DNA of 64,000 bases, from contig NZ_JAEULY010000014.1 in assembly GCF_016793595.1 (NCBI RefSeq), positions 84,033 to 148,032 of the forward strand. Direction: 5' to 3'. How positions within the stretch are numbered: position 1 is the first letter of the stretch; every line of letters begins with the position of its first letter. Made by a program: the position numbers and the translations under genes. Positions 50,268 through 59,994 of the stretch are shown here, in pieces. This stretch comes from Phreatobacter sp. (GTDB lineage: Bacteria; Pseudomonadota; Alphaproteobacteria; Rhizobiales; Phreatobacteraceae). The notes under the pieces were generated by a model. The model was not told the DNA's origin, did not search any database, and was given only the letters and a program-made list of their open reading frames with translations.

Positions 50268-50906
50268 ATGTCGACGGATGCGGGGCAGTCGGGCGATCTC
50301 TTCATCGTCGATGACGATGCGCCGGTGAGGGATGCCATGGCCGTGGCCTTCGAGCGGTGCGGCTATCGTGTTTCCATGTTCGTCGACGGCCCGTCCGTGC
50401 TGCAGGCTCTGGTGCAGCGGCAGCCCGATCTGATCCTGCTGGAATCCCATCTGCCGGGGCCGAGCGGCCTCGACGTGCTGCGCCAGCTCGCCAGCCGCAA
50501 ATTTCACGGTCCCGTGGTGATCATCTCGGCCCACGCGGACATCCCCATGGCGGTCGAAGCGATCAAGTCTGGCGCGGCCGACGTGATCGAGAAACCCTGC
50601 GATATGGGGCGCCTCGTGGCGCAGGTCGGCGCGACGCTGTCCGCGCATGTGAAACGGCGGGCGGAGCGGTCCGACCCGGTTGCCGCTCTCGGCCCTGACG
50701 GGGCCAGCCTGCTCACCCCGCGCGAGCGGGATGTCTTGCATGAGCTCGTCCGCGGCGCTTCCAACAAGGAGGCTGGCCGCAGTCTCGGCATCTCTCCCCG
50801 GACGATCGAGGTGCATCGCGCCCGCATCATGGAGAAGCTCGGCGCGAAGAATGCCGCGGACCTCGTCCGGGTGATCTACGACGAGCGGCGGCTCGGCATG
50901 CGGTGA
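50268..50906 (+). CDS. FixJ/LuxR-type response regulator with Glu at the phospho-acceptor site
   Basis: 212 aa. Receiver domain at residues 10-125 (acidic triad D15-D17 in LFIVDDDAPVR, HADIPMAVEAIKSGA, lysine in IEKPC). The phospho-acceptor position in PDLILLESHLPG is Glu59, not Asp. The C-terminal LuxR helix-turn-helix (LTPRERDVLHELVRGASNKEAGRSLGISPRTIEVHRARIMEKL, read in parts) is complete. Glu often mimics a phosphorylated Asp, so it may bind DNA constitutively. ATG 50268 has GGGAG 9 bases upstream. No partner kinase is adjacent. Confidence 0.9.
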   Translation: MSTDAGQSGDLFIVDDDAPVRDAMAVAFERCGYRVSMFVDGPSVLQALVQRQPDLILLESHLPGPSGLDVLRQLASRKFHGPVVIISAHADIPMAVEAIKSGAADVIEKPCDMGRLVAQVGATLSAHVKRRAERSDPVAALGPDGASLLTPRERDVLHELVRGASNKEAGRSLGISPRTIEVHRARIMEKLGAKNAADLVRVIYDERRLGMR

Positions 50907-51053
50907 GACGTCGCGCCGGGGCCTTCTGTCGAAAGGACCCTTGATGCCGCCCCGATCAAGGCCTTTACTGCCGTCTTGAAGGCGAACGACCCGGATGTGT
51001 GGGGCCGTTCGCGGGTTGGTGCATCTGCATTCCCGCGAAGCGAGAGGCCGGCC

Positions 51054-51329
51054 ATGTTTTCAGATGAAGCCACTGCCCCCGACCGCCCCAATCCCGGCGA
51101 AATCCTGTCCGAGGAGCCCGTCATCTATGCGCGCATCCATGATGGCGTGCTGGAGGTGGTCACCGACCGCCTGACGCTGCGCTCGCGAAGTGGCGCGCTC
51201 GTGCCGATCGAGGATCATATCCGCGAGCTTTTTGCGCGCGTGCGCGAGATCCGCGTCATGACCCTCGAGGAAGCGCCCTGGCTTCTGTCCAAGCATGTCA
51301 TCGCCCCGCCGATGCAGCGGGCCGCCTGA
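51054..51329 (+). CDS. Hypothetical protein
   Basis: 91 aa from ATG 51054 (GCGAGAGG upstream). Soluble and acidic at the start; the middle (ILSEEPVIYARIHDGVLEVV, 20 residues) and RIREL-like helix (IEDHIRELFARVREIRV) suggest a small alpha/beta protein. No family is recognised. It precedes the phosphomannomutase gene by 115 bp on the same strand. Confidence 0.5.
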   Translation: MFSDEATAPDRPNPGEILSEEPVIYARIHDGVLEVVTDRLTLRSRSGALVPIEDHIRELFARVREIRVMTLEEAPWLLSKHVIAPPMQRAA

Positions 51330-51444
51330 CGGCGCTTTTTCGGCCGCAATCATCATCCATTCATCTGTGCCATGCGATGGCCTGCACATAGCTGCGTGCC
51401 TATTGTCGCAGTTCCCTTCTCTCCGCAGAGGCAGACCGACCCGC

Positions 51445-52944
51445 ATGTTCCCGAAGCCGCTCGCCAGCCTGAAGCCGAATACTGCCGCCTATGAATCCCT
51501 GCCCATGGTGAAGCCGACGGGCTTCCGCGAATACGACGCCCGGTGGTTCTTCGGCGAGGAACTGAACCTGATGGGCGTGCAGGCGGTGGGCATGGGCCTC
51601 GGCACCCTGATCGGCCGGATGGGCGTGAAGCGCGAGATCGTCGTCGGTCACGATTTCCGCGGCTACTCGTCCTCGATCAAGATGGCGCTGGTGACCGGCC
51701 TGATGGCCGCCGGCTGCAAGGTGCGCGACATCGGCCTCGCCATGTCGCCCATGGCCTATTTCGCCCAGTTCGAGCTCGACGTGCCCTGCGTCGCCATGGT
51801 CACCGCCAGCCATAACGACAATGGCTGGACCGGCGTGAAGATGGGCGCGCAGCGGCCCGTGACCTTCGGCCCCGACGAGATGGGCGCGCTGAAGAAGATC
51901 GTGCTGGAAGCCGATTTCGACCTGATCGGTGGCGGCTCCTACCTCTTCGTCGAGGATTTCGCCGCCCGCTATATCCGTGATCTGACCGATCGCCCGAAGG
52001 TGACGCGCAAGCTGCGCGTCATCGCCGCCTGCGGCAACGGCACGGCCGGGGCCTTCGCGCCCCAGATCCTGGAAAAGCTCGGCGTCGAGGTCATCCCGCT
52101 GGACGCGGAGCTCGACCATTCCTTCCCGCGCTACAACCCGAACCCCGAAGACATGAAGATGCTCCACGCCATGGCGGATGCCGTAAAGGAGCATGGAGCC
52201 GACGTGGCGCTCGGCTTCGACGGCGACGGCGACCGCTGCGGCGTGGTCGACAACCATGGCGAGGAGATTTTCGCCGACAAGATCGGCGTCATGCTGGCGC
52301 GCGACCTCTGCAAGGTGCACGGACCCTCGCGGTTCGTCGTCGATGTGAAGTCCACGGGACTGTTCGACTCCGATCCGGAGCTGAAGCGGCTCGGCGCGAC
52401 GACCGACTACTGGAAGACCGGCCACTCCTACATCAAGCGGCGGGTGCGCGACCTCAACGCGCTCGCGGGCTTCGAGAAGTCCGGCCACTTCTTCTTCAAC
52501 GCGCCGGTCGGTCGCGGCTACGACGATGGCCTCGTCACGGCCATCGCGGTCATCGACATGCTCGACCGCAATCCGACCAAGACCATGGCCGACCTCTATG
52601 CCGAGGTGCCGAAGACCTGGGGCTCGCCGACCATGGCGCCGAAATGCGCCGACGAGATCAAGTACGAGGTGGTGGATCGCGTCGTGAAGCGCTTCGAGGA
52701 GATGAAGTCGAAGGGCGAGCCTGTCGCCGGCCAGCCGATTGCCTCGCTCGTCACCGTCAACGGCGTGCGCGTCACGACGCCGGACGGCACCTGGGGCCTC
52801 GTGCGCGCCTCTTCCAACAAGCCGGAACTGGTCGTCGTGGTCGAGAGCCCCGTCTCGGAGGCCCGCATGCGCGAGATGTTCCACGCGATGGACGGCGTGC
52901 TGCGCGAGAACCCGGAAGTCGGCAAGTACAACCAGACGATCTGA
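51445..52944 (+). CDS. Phosphomannomutase/phosphoglucomutase
   Basis: 499 aa, alpha-D-phosphohexomutase family. The phosphoserine loop is MVTASHNDNGWTGVKMG and the metal loop is GFDGDGDRCGVVD; the sugar-binding loop GFEKSGHFFFNAP and C-terminal phosphate loop RASSNKPELVVVVES are present. It interconverts mannose or glucose 1- and 6-phosphate for nucleotide-sugar and envelope synthesis. ATG 51445 starts the family-like region. Confidence 0.93.
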   Translation: MFPKPLASLKPNTAAYESLPMVKPTGFREYDARWFFGEELNLMGVQAVGMGLGTLIGRMGVKREIVVGHDFRGYSSSIKMALVTGLMAAGCKVRDIGLAMSPMAYFAQFELDVPCVAMVTASHNDNGWTGVKMGAQRPVTFGPDEMGALKKIVLEADFDLIGGGSYLFVEDFAARYIRDLTDRPKVTRKLRVIAACGNGTAGAFAPQILEKLGVEVIPLDAELDHSFPRYNPNPEDMKMLHAMADAVKEHGADVALGFDGDGDRCGVVDNHGEEIFADKIGVMLARDLCKVHGPSRFVVDVKSTGLFDSDPELKRLGATTDYWKTGHSYIKRRVRDLNALAGFEKSGHFFFNAPVGRGYDDGLVTAIAVIDMLDRNPTKTMADLYAEVPKTWGSPTMAPKCADEIKYEVVDRVVKRFEEMKSKGEPVAGQPIASLVTVNGVRVTTPDGTWGLVRASSNKPELVVVVESPVSEARMREMFHAMDGVLRENPEVGKYNQTI

Positions 52945-52955
52945 CGAGGTCACAA

Positions 52956-52980
52956 CGGCGGGCAATTGCAGTGCCCGCCG
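52956..52980 (+). terminator. Hairpin terminator after phosphomannomutase
   Basis: A perfect 9-bp stem (CGGCGGGCA / TGCCCGCCG) with a 7-nt loop lies 11 bp after the stop. The following bases (GCGCTTCTTC) are only moderately T-rich. Confidence 0.55.
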
Positions 52981-53047
52981 GCGCTTCTTCACCGGTCGTT
53001 AACCATCGCGTGCCAGCCTCGCCCTACCAAGATCGAGGGGGCATCAC

Positions 53048-53395
53048 GTGGCTCAGGCGGCCGTCGTCAGCCAGGACATCCGGGATCAGAGCATGCCGCG
53101 CCCGAACGGCATGAGCGAACTGGAACTGCTGCGCACCATCACCGGCGGCTTCGCCTCGTTCGGCAGTGCCGTACGCGTCGCGGCGCTGACCGACGCGCAG
53201 AAGTCGCGGGTTCTCGCGCACCTCGCCGAGGCCTCGACCGCCATGATGCAGGCGACCAACGCCTATCTGTTCGAGCTCGGGCAGGCGCGCAAGCAGGACG
53301 CGGCTGCGTCCAAGGCCCCAGCGGATGCCGAGGAGGCGCGGGCCGGCGCCGTCGGCGCGCAAGCCGTTGCTGCTGCCCTTCTTGTTGCCGGCTAA
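53048..53395 (+). CDS. Hypothetical protein
   Basis: 115 aa from GTG 53048 with GAGGGGG upstream. It is mostly helical, with a conserved-looking middle (FGSAVRVAALTDAQKSRVLAHL, read in parts) and an alanine-rich C-terminus. No family is recognised. It stands alone between the phosphomannomutase and olsB genes. Confidence 0.5.
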   Translation: MAQAAVVSQDIRDQSMPRPNGMSELELLRTITGGFASFGSAVRVAALTDAQKSRVLAHLAEASTAMMQATNAYLFELGQARKQDAAASKAPADAEEARAGAVGAQAVAAALLVAG

Positions 53396-53518
53396 TCGAA
53401 TCTCTCCCGCCGTCACCATTCCGTCGCTGATCCGTCATCGGCCCGTCGGCTCGCTGCGGCACGAGGTCCGATGACGCGCGCTGCCAGGATTCGCTAGGCT
53501 CGCGCTCCGGGGGTCCCG

Positions 53519-54475
53519 ATGGTCGAGCCGACCGCAAACAGCGCCAATCCGTTCGCGCGCCACTTCAATCCCGCGCTCTGGGCCGACCAGAGCCGCAAGA
53601 TCATTCCGATGATGCGGGCCTATGGCGGCATCCTGCCGCGCGATGCCCGGGCGGCGGCATCGCAAACGCTTGGCCGGCTCGGCACGCTGGAGGTTCGCCT
53701 TGCAGCGAATGCCGCCGAGGTGCGCCGAGCCCAGAAGCTGCGCTGGCGCGTCTTCTACGAGGAGATGCGCGCAATCGCCGATGGTCCGTCGCGCCTCGCC
53801 CGCCGCGACATCGACGCTTTCGACGCGATCTGCGACCATCTCGTCGTCATCGACCATGCGGTCATCGAAAAGCCGGCCCTCGGCGCGCCGCGTCCGGCCA
53901 TCGTCGGCACCTACCGGCTGCTGCGGCAGGAGATCGCCGACCGCAACGGCGGTTTCTACACGGCTTCCGAGTTCGACATTTCCGACCTGCTCGCCCGCCA
54001 TCGCGGCAAGCGCTTCCTCGAGCTCGGCCGCTCCTGCGTGTTGCCCCCCTACCGCAACAAGCGGACCGTGGAACTGCTCTGGCACGGCATCTGGACCTAT
54101 GTCCTGGCGCACCGCATCGACGTGATGTTCGGCTGCGCCAGTCTCGAAGGCATCGAGCCGAAAGCGCTGTCGCTGGAACTGTCGTTCCTGCACCATCACG
54201 CAAAAGCCCCGGCGGAATGGGCGGCCGGCGCGCTGCCGTCCCGCCATGTCGAGATGGGCCGCCTGTCGAAGGATGCCATCGACATGAAGAAGGCGCTGCA
54301 TGCGCTGCCGCCCCTCATCAAGGGCTATCTGCGTCTCGGCGCCTATGTCGGCGACGGCGCGGTGGTGGATCGCCAGTTCAACACCACGGACGTACTGATC
54401 GTCCTGCCGGTCTCTGCCATCAGCCCCCGCTATATCGGCCATTTCGGCGCGACCGCCGAGCGCCACGCGGCTTAA
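53519..54475 (+). CDS. olsB: L-ornithine N-alpha-acyltransferase (OlsB-like)
   Basis: 318 aa. GNAT-like acyltransferase of the OlsB/hemolysin-like family: LEVRLAANAAEVRRAQKLRW, then RWRVFYEEM, the TYRLLRQEIA strand and FLELGRSCVLPPYRNKRTVE. OlsB transfers a 3-hydroxyacyl group from acyl carrier protein to ornithine, the first step of ornithine-lipid synthesis. The second enzyme, OlsA, is not in the window. The acyl-CoA ligase gene follows 86 bp downstream. Confidence 0.85.
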   Translation: MVEPTANSANPFARHFNPALWADQSRKIIPMMRAYGGILPRDARAAASQTLGRLGTLEVRLAANAAEVRRAQKLRWRVFYEEMRAIADGPSRLARRDIDAFDAICDHLVVIDHAVIEKPALGAPRPAIVGTYRLLRQEIADRNGGFYTASEFDISDLLARHRGKRFLELGRSCVLPPYRNKRTVELLWHGIWTYVLAHRIDVMFGCASLEGIEPKALSLELSFLHHHAKAPAEWAAGALPSRHVEMGRLSKDAIDMKKALHALPPLIKGYLRLGAYVGDGAVVDRQFNTTDVLIVLPVSAISPRYIGHFGATAERHAA

Positions 54476-54561
54476 GGTCCGGCCTGCCCTGCCGTCCGGC
54501 CGGCTTTCGCAGGCCCAAGCGGCTGCTATCGTTTCGCCAAGAACGAAACGGAAGCGCCCGC

Positions 54562-56205
54562 ATGCCCCAGACGATTCTTGGACCTCATCTCGCAGCGGAC
54601 GGGACGGTGGTCGCGACGCCGATGACCCGACGCGTGATGAACCTTGCCGACCTGCTGCACGGCACGGCCCGCCGCCTGCCCGACCGGGCCGCTCTCGTGT
54701 GGCGCGGCGAGACCTGGACGTGGGGCGCGATGGCGCGCCGCGTCAGCGCCATCGCGGCGGCGCTGAAGGCACGCGGCGTCGCCAAAGGCGACCGCGTCGT
54801 CACGCAGGCGCGCAATTCCAACGCCATGTTCGAGAGCATGTTCGCGGTCTGGATGCTGGGCGCGATCTGGGTGCCGACCAACTTCCGCAACAGCCCGCAG
54901 GAGGTCGCCTATATCGCCAAGGCCGCACGGGCGAAGGTGCTGATTTGCGAGAGTGTCTTCGCCGACCATGCGGCGGCGGTCGCGGCGGAGAATGCTGACC
55001 TGCAACTGACTATCTCCATCGGCGCTGCCGATTTCGCCGCTGCCGAATGGGAGGGCCTCGTCGCCGAGGGCGCGGCGTTGGCCGGGCCTGTGGTCGCCGC
55101 TGTCGAATACGACGATCCCTGCTGGCTCTTCTTCACCTCGGGCACGACCGGCCGGCCGAAGGCGGCCGTGCTGACCCACGGCCAGATGGGCTTCGTCGTC
55201 ACCAACCATCTCGCCGATCTCGTGCCCGGAACGACCGAGCATGACGCCTCGCTCGTGGTCGCGCCGCTCTCCCATGGCGCAGGCATCCATCAGCTGACGC
55301 AGGTGGCGCGCGGCGCGCGGACGGTGCTGCTCTCCACCGAGCGGCTCGACTGCGAGGAGGCGTTCCGCCTGATCGCCGAGCACCGCGTCACCAACATGTT
55401 CACCGTGCCGACGATCCTGACCATGCTGGCGAGCCACGAGGCAGCCGGCCGTCACGATCATTCCAGCCTGAAGCACGTCATCTATGCGGGATCGCCGATG
55501 TATCGCGCCGACCAGCAGATGGCGCTGGGTACGCTCGGCAAGTGCATCGTGCAGTATTTCGGCCTTGGCGAGGTGACCGGCAACATCACGGTCTTCCCCG
55601 CGCGGGAGCACGATGCCGACGACGGCGTGCAGGGGCGGATCGGCACCTGCGGCTTTCCGCGCACGGCCATGGACGTGCGCATCCTCGACGATGTGGGGCA
55701 CAATCTCGCGGCCGGCGAGACGGGCGAGATCTGCGTCGCGGGGCCAGCGGTCTTCGCGGGCTATTTCGACAACCCGGAAGCCAATGCCAAATCGTTCCGC
55801 GACGGTTTCTTCCGTACCGGCGATCTCGGCCACAAGGACGCCGAGGGCTACGTCTACATCACGGGACGAGCCTCCGACATGTACATATCCGGCGGCTCCA
55901 ACGTCTATCCGCGCGAGATCGAGGAGGTGATCCTCACCCATCCGGCGGTGGCCGAGGTCGCGGTGCTCGGCGTGCCCGACCGGCGCTGGGGCGAGGCGGG
56001 GGTCGCCGTGCTGGTGGCTCGCGCCGGGGCGACCGTCGCCGAAGGGGACATCCTCAAGCTCCTCGATGGCAAGCTCGCGCGCTACAAGATGCCACGGCAG
56101 GTCTTCGTCTGGGAGGAGCTGCCGAAATCGGGCTACGGCAAGGTGCCGAAGAAGCTCATCCGCGAGATGCTGATCGAGAAGGGGCTGGTGAGCGGGGAGG
56201 GGTGA
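54562..56205 (+). CDS. Long-chain acyl-CoA synthetase-like ligase
   Basis: 547 aa of the ANL family. Phosphate loop FFTSGTTGRPKAAVLTHG, hinge region FFRTGDLGHKDAEGYVYITGR and the C-terminal KSGYGKVPKKLIR with the catalytic lysine are intact. It probably activates a fatty or aromatic acid to its CoA ester. It follows olsB on the same strand and could supply or recycle acyl groups, but olsB enzymes normally use acyl-ACP, so a link is only a guess. Confidence 0.9.
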   Translation: MPQTILGPHLAADGTVVATPMTRRVMNLADLLHGTARRLPDRAALVWRGETWTWGAMARRVSAIAAALKARGVAKGDRVVTQARNSNAMFESMFAVWMLGAIWVPTNFRNSPQEVAYIAKAARAKVLICESVFADHAAAVAAENADLQLTISIGAADFAAAEWEGLVAEGAALAGPVVAAVEYDDPCWLFFTSGTTGRPKAAVLTHGQMGFVVTNHLADLVPGTTEHDASLVVAPLSHGAGIHQLTQVARGARTVLLSTERLDCEEAFRLIAEHRVTNMFTVPTILTMLASHEAAGRHDHSSLKHVIYAGSPMYRADQQMALGTLGKCIVQYFGLGEVTGNITVFPAREHDADDGVQGRIGTCGFPRTAMDVRILDDVGHNLAAGETGEICVAGPAVFAGYFDNPEANAKSFRDGFFRTGDLGHKDAEGYVYITGRASDMYISGGSNVYPREIEEVILTHPAVAEVAVLGVPDRRWGEAGVAVLVARAGATVAEGDILKLLDGKLARYKMPRQVFVWEELPKSGYGKVPKKLIREMLIEKGLVSGEG

Positions 56206-56206
56206 T

Positions 56207-57397
56207 TCAGACCGCCTGTCCCGCTGCCCAGCCCGATGACCAGGCCCACTGGAAATTGTAGCCGCCGAGCCAGCCGGTCACGTCCACCGCCTCGCCGATG
56301 AAGTGCAGGCCCGGCACGGCCTTCGCAGCCATGGTCTGCTGGTCGAGGCCGGCCGTGTCGATGCCGCCCAGCGTCACTTCGGCCGTGCGATAGCCCTCCG
56401 AACCGTTGGGGCGGATGCGCCAGCCATTCACGGCGGCATCGATCCGCGCGAGCACCTTGTCGGAACAGTCGGCGAGATTGCCTGATACGCCAACCGCTTC
56501 GGTGATGGCCTGCGCGAGCCGTTTGGGCAGGATTTCCGCCAGAACGGTCTGCGCCGCCTGCCGGCCGTTGCGGGCGCGGGCTGCCTTGAGCTGCTCCAGC
56601 ACGTTCACATCGGGAGTCAGCGACACGACGATGTCGTCGCCCTCGCGCCAGTAGCTGGATATCTGGAGGATCGCGGGGCCGGACAGTCCGCGATGGGTGA
56701 ACAGCACGGCCTCGCGGAAACGGGTCTTGCCGTGACCGGCGACGGCCTCATCGACCGCGACACCGGCGAGCGGCGTCATCAGCGCCAGCATATCGGGGGC
56801 GAAGGTCAGTGGCACCAAAGCGGGCCGCGGCGCGACGATGTTCAGACCGAAACGCTCGGCGACGTCGTAGGCAAAGCCGGTCGCTCCCATTTTCGGGATC
56901 GACTTGCCGCCGGAGGCGATGACGAGCGAGCGGCAAGAGATGCTTCCCGACGACAGCCGCACCGCAAAGCCGTTGTCCGTCTTCTCGATATTCTCGACGG
57001 CGGTCTCCACGCGCAGCCGCGCGCCGGCCCGGTCCATTTCATCAAGCAGCATGTCGATGATCTGGCGCGAGGAGCCGTCGCAGAACAGCTGACCGAGCGT
57101 CTTCTCGTGCCAGGCGATGCGGTGGCGGTCGACGAGCGCGATGAAATCGCGCTGTGTGTAACGGGCGAGCGCCGAGATCGCGAAGCGCGGGTTGTCAGAC
57201 AGGAAGTTCTTCGGTCCTGCGCCGCGATTGGTGAAGTTGCAGCGCCCGCCGCCGGAAATGCGGATCTTCTCGCCGGGTGCGCGCGCGTGATCGACCACCA
57301 GCACCGACCGGCCGCGCTTGCCGGCCTCGATGGCGCACATCATGCCGGCCGCGCCGGCGCCGACGATCAGGACGTCGAGAGCTTCAGGCCGTGCCAC
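56207..57397 (-). CDS. HI0933-family NAD(P)/FAD-dependent oxidoreductase
   Basis: 396 aa. The N-terminal FAD dinucleotide fold is VLIVGAGAAGMMCAIEAGKRG (read in parts), followed by ISGGGRCNFTNRG and the C-terminal FAD motif GLHFIGEAVDVTGWLGGYNF, diagnostic of the HI0933/YhiN family. The physiological substrate is unknown; some relatives reduce double bonds in bile acids. GTG 57397 directly follows the stop of the hydroxylase gene, so they form an operon, reading leftward. Confidence 0.92.
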   Translation of the reverse strand: MARPEALDVLIVGAGAAGMMCAIEAGKRGRSVLVVDHARAPGEKIRISGGGRCNFTNRGAGPKNFLSDNPRFAISALARYTQRDFIALVDRHRIAWHEKTLGQLFCDGSSRQIIDMLLDEMDRAGARLRVETAVENIEKTDNGFAVRLSSGSISCRSLVIASGGKSIPKMGATGFAYDVAERFGLNIVAPRPALVPLTFAPDMLALMTPLAGVAVDEAVAGHGKTRFREAVLFTHRGLSGPAILQISSYWREGDDIVVSLTPDVNVLEQLKAARARNGRQAAQTVLAEILPKRLAQAITEAVGVSGNLADCSDKVLARIDAAVNGWRIRPNGSEGYRTAEVTLGGIDTAGLDQQTMAAKAVPGLHFIGEAVDVTGWLGGYNFQWAWSSGWAAGQAV

Positions 57398-58126
57398 TCA
57401 GCGCGCATCCGCCTTGCCCGCACCGTCCGACGGCGGCTCATCGCCGCGCTTCAGGTAGGGATAGCGGTCGGCGAATTCGCCGGTGTAACCGAGGTTTCGG
57501 GCGGTCGGCGAGCGCTGGAGCGTCTTCTTGTCGACGATGCGGGTGCCGAACAGACGGTCGGCGATGGCGGTGGTGATGCCGTAGTTGCGGTTCTCGTCGA
57601 TATAGTGATGCAGCGCATGCTCCTGCCGGCGCGTGGTGAAGTAGCGCGAGCGCGTCTCGCCATCCATGTGGCAGGCAAAATGGACGATCTCGTAGAAGGC
57701 GAAAAGTCCGAACGAGATCGCGACGATGGGCGCGAGCGGCGTCAGCCCCAGCAGCCAGGCAAGACCGGTCAGCACGGCCACCAGCAGAACGACGGTCGCG
57801 GGGTGGGCGAGGATCACCCGGGTATCCTTCGGGTCCATGTGGTGGGCGTAGTGGACGCGGTTCCAGAACTGCGCGGTCGGCGAGGTCTTGGCGAGTTCCA
57901 AGAGGTGCAGCACGTATTTGTGGGTGATGAATTCCACGACGGGCAGCAGCGCGATGCCGATGGCGACCGATGCCAGCGTCCAGAGGATGCCGGCAGTGAA
58001 CAGGGCATAGACGAAGAAGATGGCGGACAGGCCGGAATAGAGGATCACCGCGAGGCGCGCGTCGGGGTGGCGCATGACGGCGAGCGCATCGGCGAGAATG
58101 GCGCGGGCTTCAGCAATCGGGTTCAT
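57398..58126 (-). CDS. Fatty acid hydroxylase / sterol desaturase family membrane protein
   Basis: 242 aa, about four membrane helices. The di-iron histidine boxes are HKYVLH, HYAHH and HALHHY. The family hydroxylates or desaturates lipids using O2; in bacteria some members modify ornithine lipids, hopanoids or carotenoids. Its stop is directly adjacent to the start of the HI0933-type flavoprotein gene. Confidence 0.9.
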   Translation of the reverse strand: MNPIAEARAILADALAVMRHPDARLAVILYSGLSAIFFVYALFTAGILWTLASVAIGIALLPVVEFITHKYVLHLLELAKTSPTAQFWNRVHYAHHMDPKDTRVILAHPATVVLLVAVLTGLAWLLGLTPLAPIVAISFGLFAFYEIVHFACHMDGETRSRYFTTRRQEHALHHYIDENRNYGITTAIADRLFGTRIVDKKTLQRSPTARNLGYTGEFADRYPYLKRGDEPPSDGAGKADAR

Positions 58127-58252
58127 GCCGGGGCGCTCGTCGGACGGTTGAGGAAACAGCGTCCATGTAGCCCGCCGGGGCTTGCGGCGAAACCCCGGAC
58201 CTGAAGATTGGAGCGCTTCCAGTGCGCGACATGCGTTCGCGCCCGCGCCTTC

Positions 58253-59059
58253 TCAGCGGGGCGTCGTGGGTCTCGCCGTCGCGAGCCAGTCCGCAATGTC
58301 GCCCTTCTCCTGCGCCTCCGTTCGGTCGAAGTGCCGGGTACGCTGGCGCTCGAACGCGAAGGTGTAGCGTCGCGCGAGCGCGGGACGATCGGTCGCCTCC
58401 TGCAGCCGGCCATTGGCGAGCCGATGGAAGCGCGCCTGGAACGAGATGCCGGCCACGCCCCGCCGGTTGACGCTGTCGACGAAGGAGGTGGCGGCGATAT
58501 CGCAGCCGCGCCTGCCCGCAGGCGCGCGCACGATGCTGGTGTCGCCCCAATCCGAGATGTCGGGGAGCGTGGCGAGCAGCCGCCAGTCGCCATCGAAGAC
58601 GCGGATGGTCCAGCGGTTGACGCCGAGACCGTTGCCCTGGCCGTTCCAGGCGGCCAGCACGCGTTCCGGCGTGCCGTCGCCGTCGAGATCGACGGTGATG
58701 ACGTCGAAGCTGCGAAGGCGTCCGGCCATCAGGTCATCGGGCAGAACCTGAAGGTCGCGGCCCGGACGCTCGATGAGGAAGGCGTATTCCGGTGCGTTTT
58801 CGGCAAGATCCTCGCCGTCGGGCGGGATCGCCTGGCAGCGCCAGACGGTCGTCTCGCCGAGACGCAGCGAGATGCCCTGCCGGCATTGCACGGGGTTTGC
58901 CGGAACCGGCTCCAGCATGGGAGCGCCGAGGCTGGCTCCGGCCGGCGTGGCGGGCCGCACGGCGGCGGCCGGCTGGCAAGCACGCAACTGGGCCATGGCT
59001 TCGGCGGGCAGGAAGCCGGCGAGGAGGACGAAAGCCGACAGGGCGGCGCGGCGCGACAT
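58253..59059 (-). CDS. Exported protein with a VCBS/FG-GAP-like segment
   Basis: 268 aa with a signal peptide (LSAFVLLAGFLPAEAMAQ). The middle contains DLDGDGTPERVLAAW, a calcium-loop-like element of FG-GAP/VCBS repeats, and several cysteines (CQP, CRQ, CQA, CDI) that may form disulfides. No enzyme motif is seen. ATG 59059 is taken for its signal peptide; ATG 59098 is an alternative. Confidence 0.65.
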   Translation of the reverse strand: MSRRAALSAFVLLAGFLPAEAMAQLRACQPAAAVRPATPAGASLGAPMLEPVPANPVQCRQGISLRLGETTVWRCQAIPPDGEDLAENAPEYAFLIERPGRDLQVLPDDLMAGRLRSFDVITVDLDGDGTPERVLAAWNGQGNGLGVNRWTIRVFDGDWRLLATLPDISDWGDTSIVRAPAGRRGCDIAATSFVDSVNRRGVAGISFQARFHRLANGRLQEATDRPALARRYTFAFERQRTRHFDRTEAQEKGDIADWLATARPTTPR

Positions 59060-59196
59060 GGCTGGGCACTTTCCGGCGAGGGATGATGACGGGCTCATGC
59101 TAGGAGCTTCGCCCACAGTGCGGCATTGCTCGGGGTTGCAACTCCTTGCACGCAGCCGGCCGCAGCCGCGCCGGCCCGTCAGCCAGTGCGGGCAGG

Positions 59197-59994
59197 TCAG
59201 AATGCCACGCCCGCGGCTTCCTTCTCGGTCACGCGCAGCGGATCGCCGACCGCGACGCGGCCGCCCTGTGCGACGGCGCAGTAGATGCCGCAATCGGCAT
59301 GGCCATAGGTACGCATCAGCACGGCGGGGATCATGAGATCTCGTATGGCGGTGGCGGGGTTCACGGTCGTCGCGGCGCAGCGCTCGGTGCGCTTCAGACC
59401 TCGCAGAACAGTCTCGCCAATGGAGACACGCTTGCCGACCCAGTCGAATTCGGAGAAGGCCGGCACGCCGTCGACATAGATGTTGGCGCGGAAGCGGACG
59501 GGATCGATGGAGACGCCGGTCTCCTGCTCCAGCGCGCGCACGCTGGCGAGATTGATGATCGAGACGAAGCCGGAGCGAGAATCCATGAAGCGGAAGCCGG
59601 GCGGCCCCTCCAGCACTTTCGGTGCTCCGGCGAGCTCCCTGGCAAGAAACATGCGGAAGAAGTCCTCGACCGCCGCGCGGCCCGCTTCGGTCGCAAGGTC
59701 GGCGCGCACCGTCTCGATGTCGTCCGCGACGATGGACAATTCGCGGGTCACGTCGTCGTAGCGGGTTTTCAGCTTTGCCAGCGCCGCCTGCCGGGCGAGG
59801 ACGAGGAATTTGTGTTTCGGCTGGTGCTCGGGATTGGCGGCGTCGAAGCCGGAGGGGCCGTTCTCGATGGCGAAGAGCCGGTCGCCGGGGAAGTGCTGGC
59901 CCGATGTCAGCAGCGCCTCGGTCAGCGATTCGGCCGAGAGGCCTTTGACGGGGTAGCGGTAGAGGGCGGTGACTGAGGGGGCGGCAAGCGTCAT
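59197..59994 (-). CDS. MOSC domain-containing protein
   Basis: 265 aa. An N-terminal beta-barrel domain ([18 protein letters not shown], the typical MOSC N-terminal motif) is followed by a MOSC core with the conserved cysteine in [15 protein letters not shown] proteins (YcbX, mARC) bind molybdenum cofactor and reduce N-hydroxylated compounds. No ferredoxin domain is attached. It is divergent from clpB. Confidence 0.9.
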   Translation of the reverse strand: MTLAAPSVTALYRYPVKGLSAESLTEALLTSGQHFPGDRLFAIENGPSGFDAANPEHQPKHKFLVLARQAALAKLKTRYDDVTRELSIVADDIETVRADLATEAGRAAVEDFFRMFLARELAGAPKVLEGPPGFRFMDSRSGFVSIINLASVRALEQETGVSIDPVRFRANIYVDGVPAFSEFDWVGKRVSIGETVLRGLKRTERCAATTVNPATAIRDLMIPAVLMRTYGHADCGIYCAVAQGGRVAVGDPLRVTEKEAAGVAF

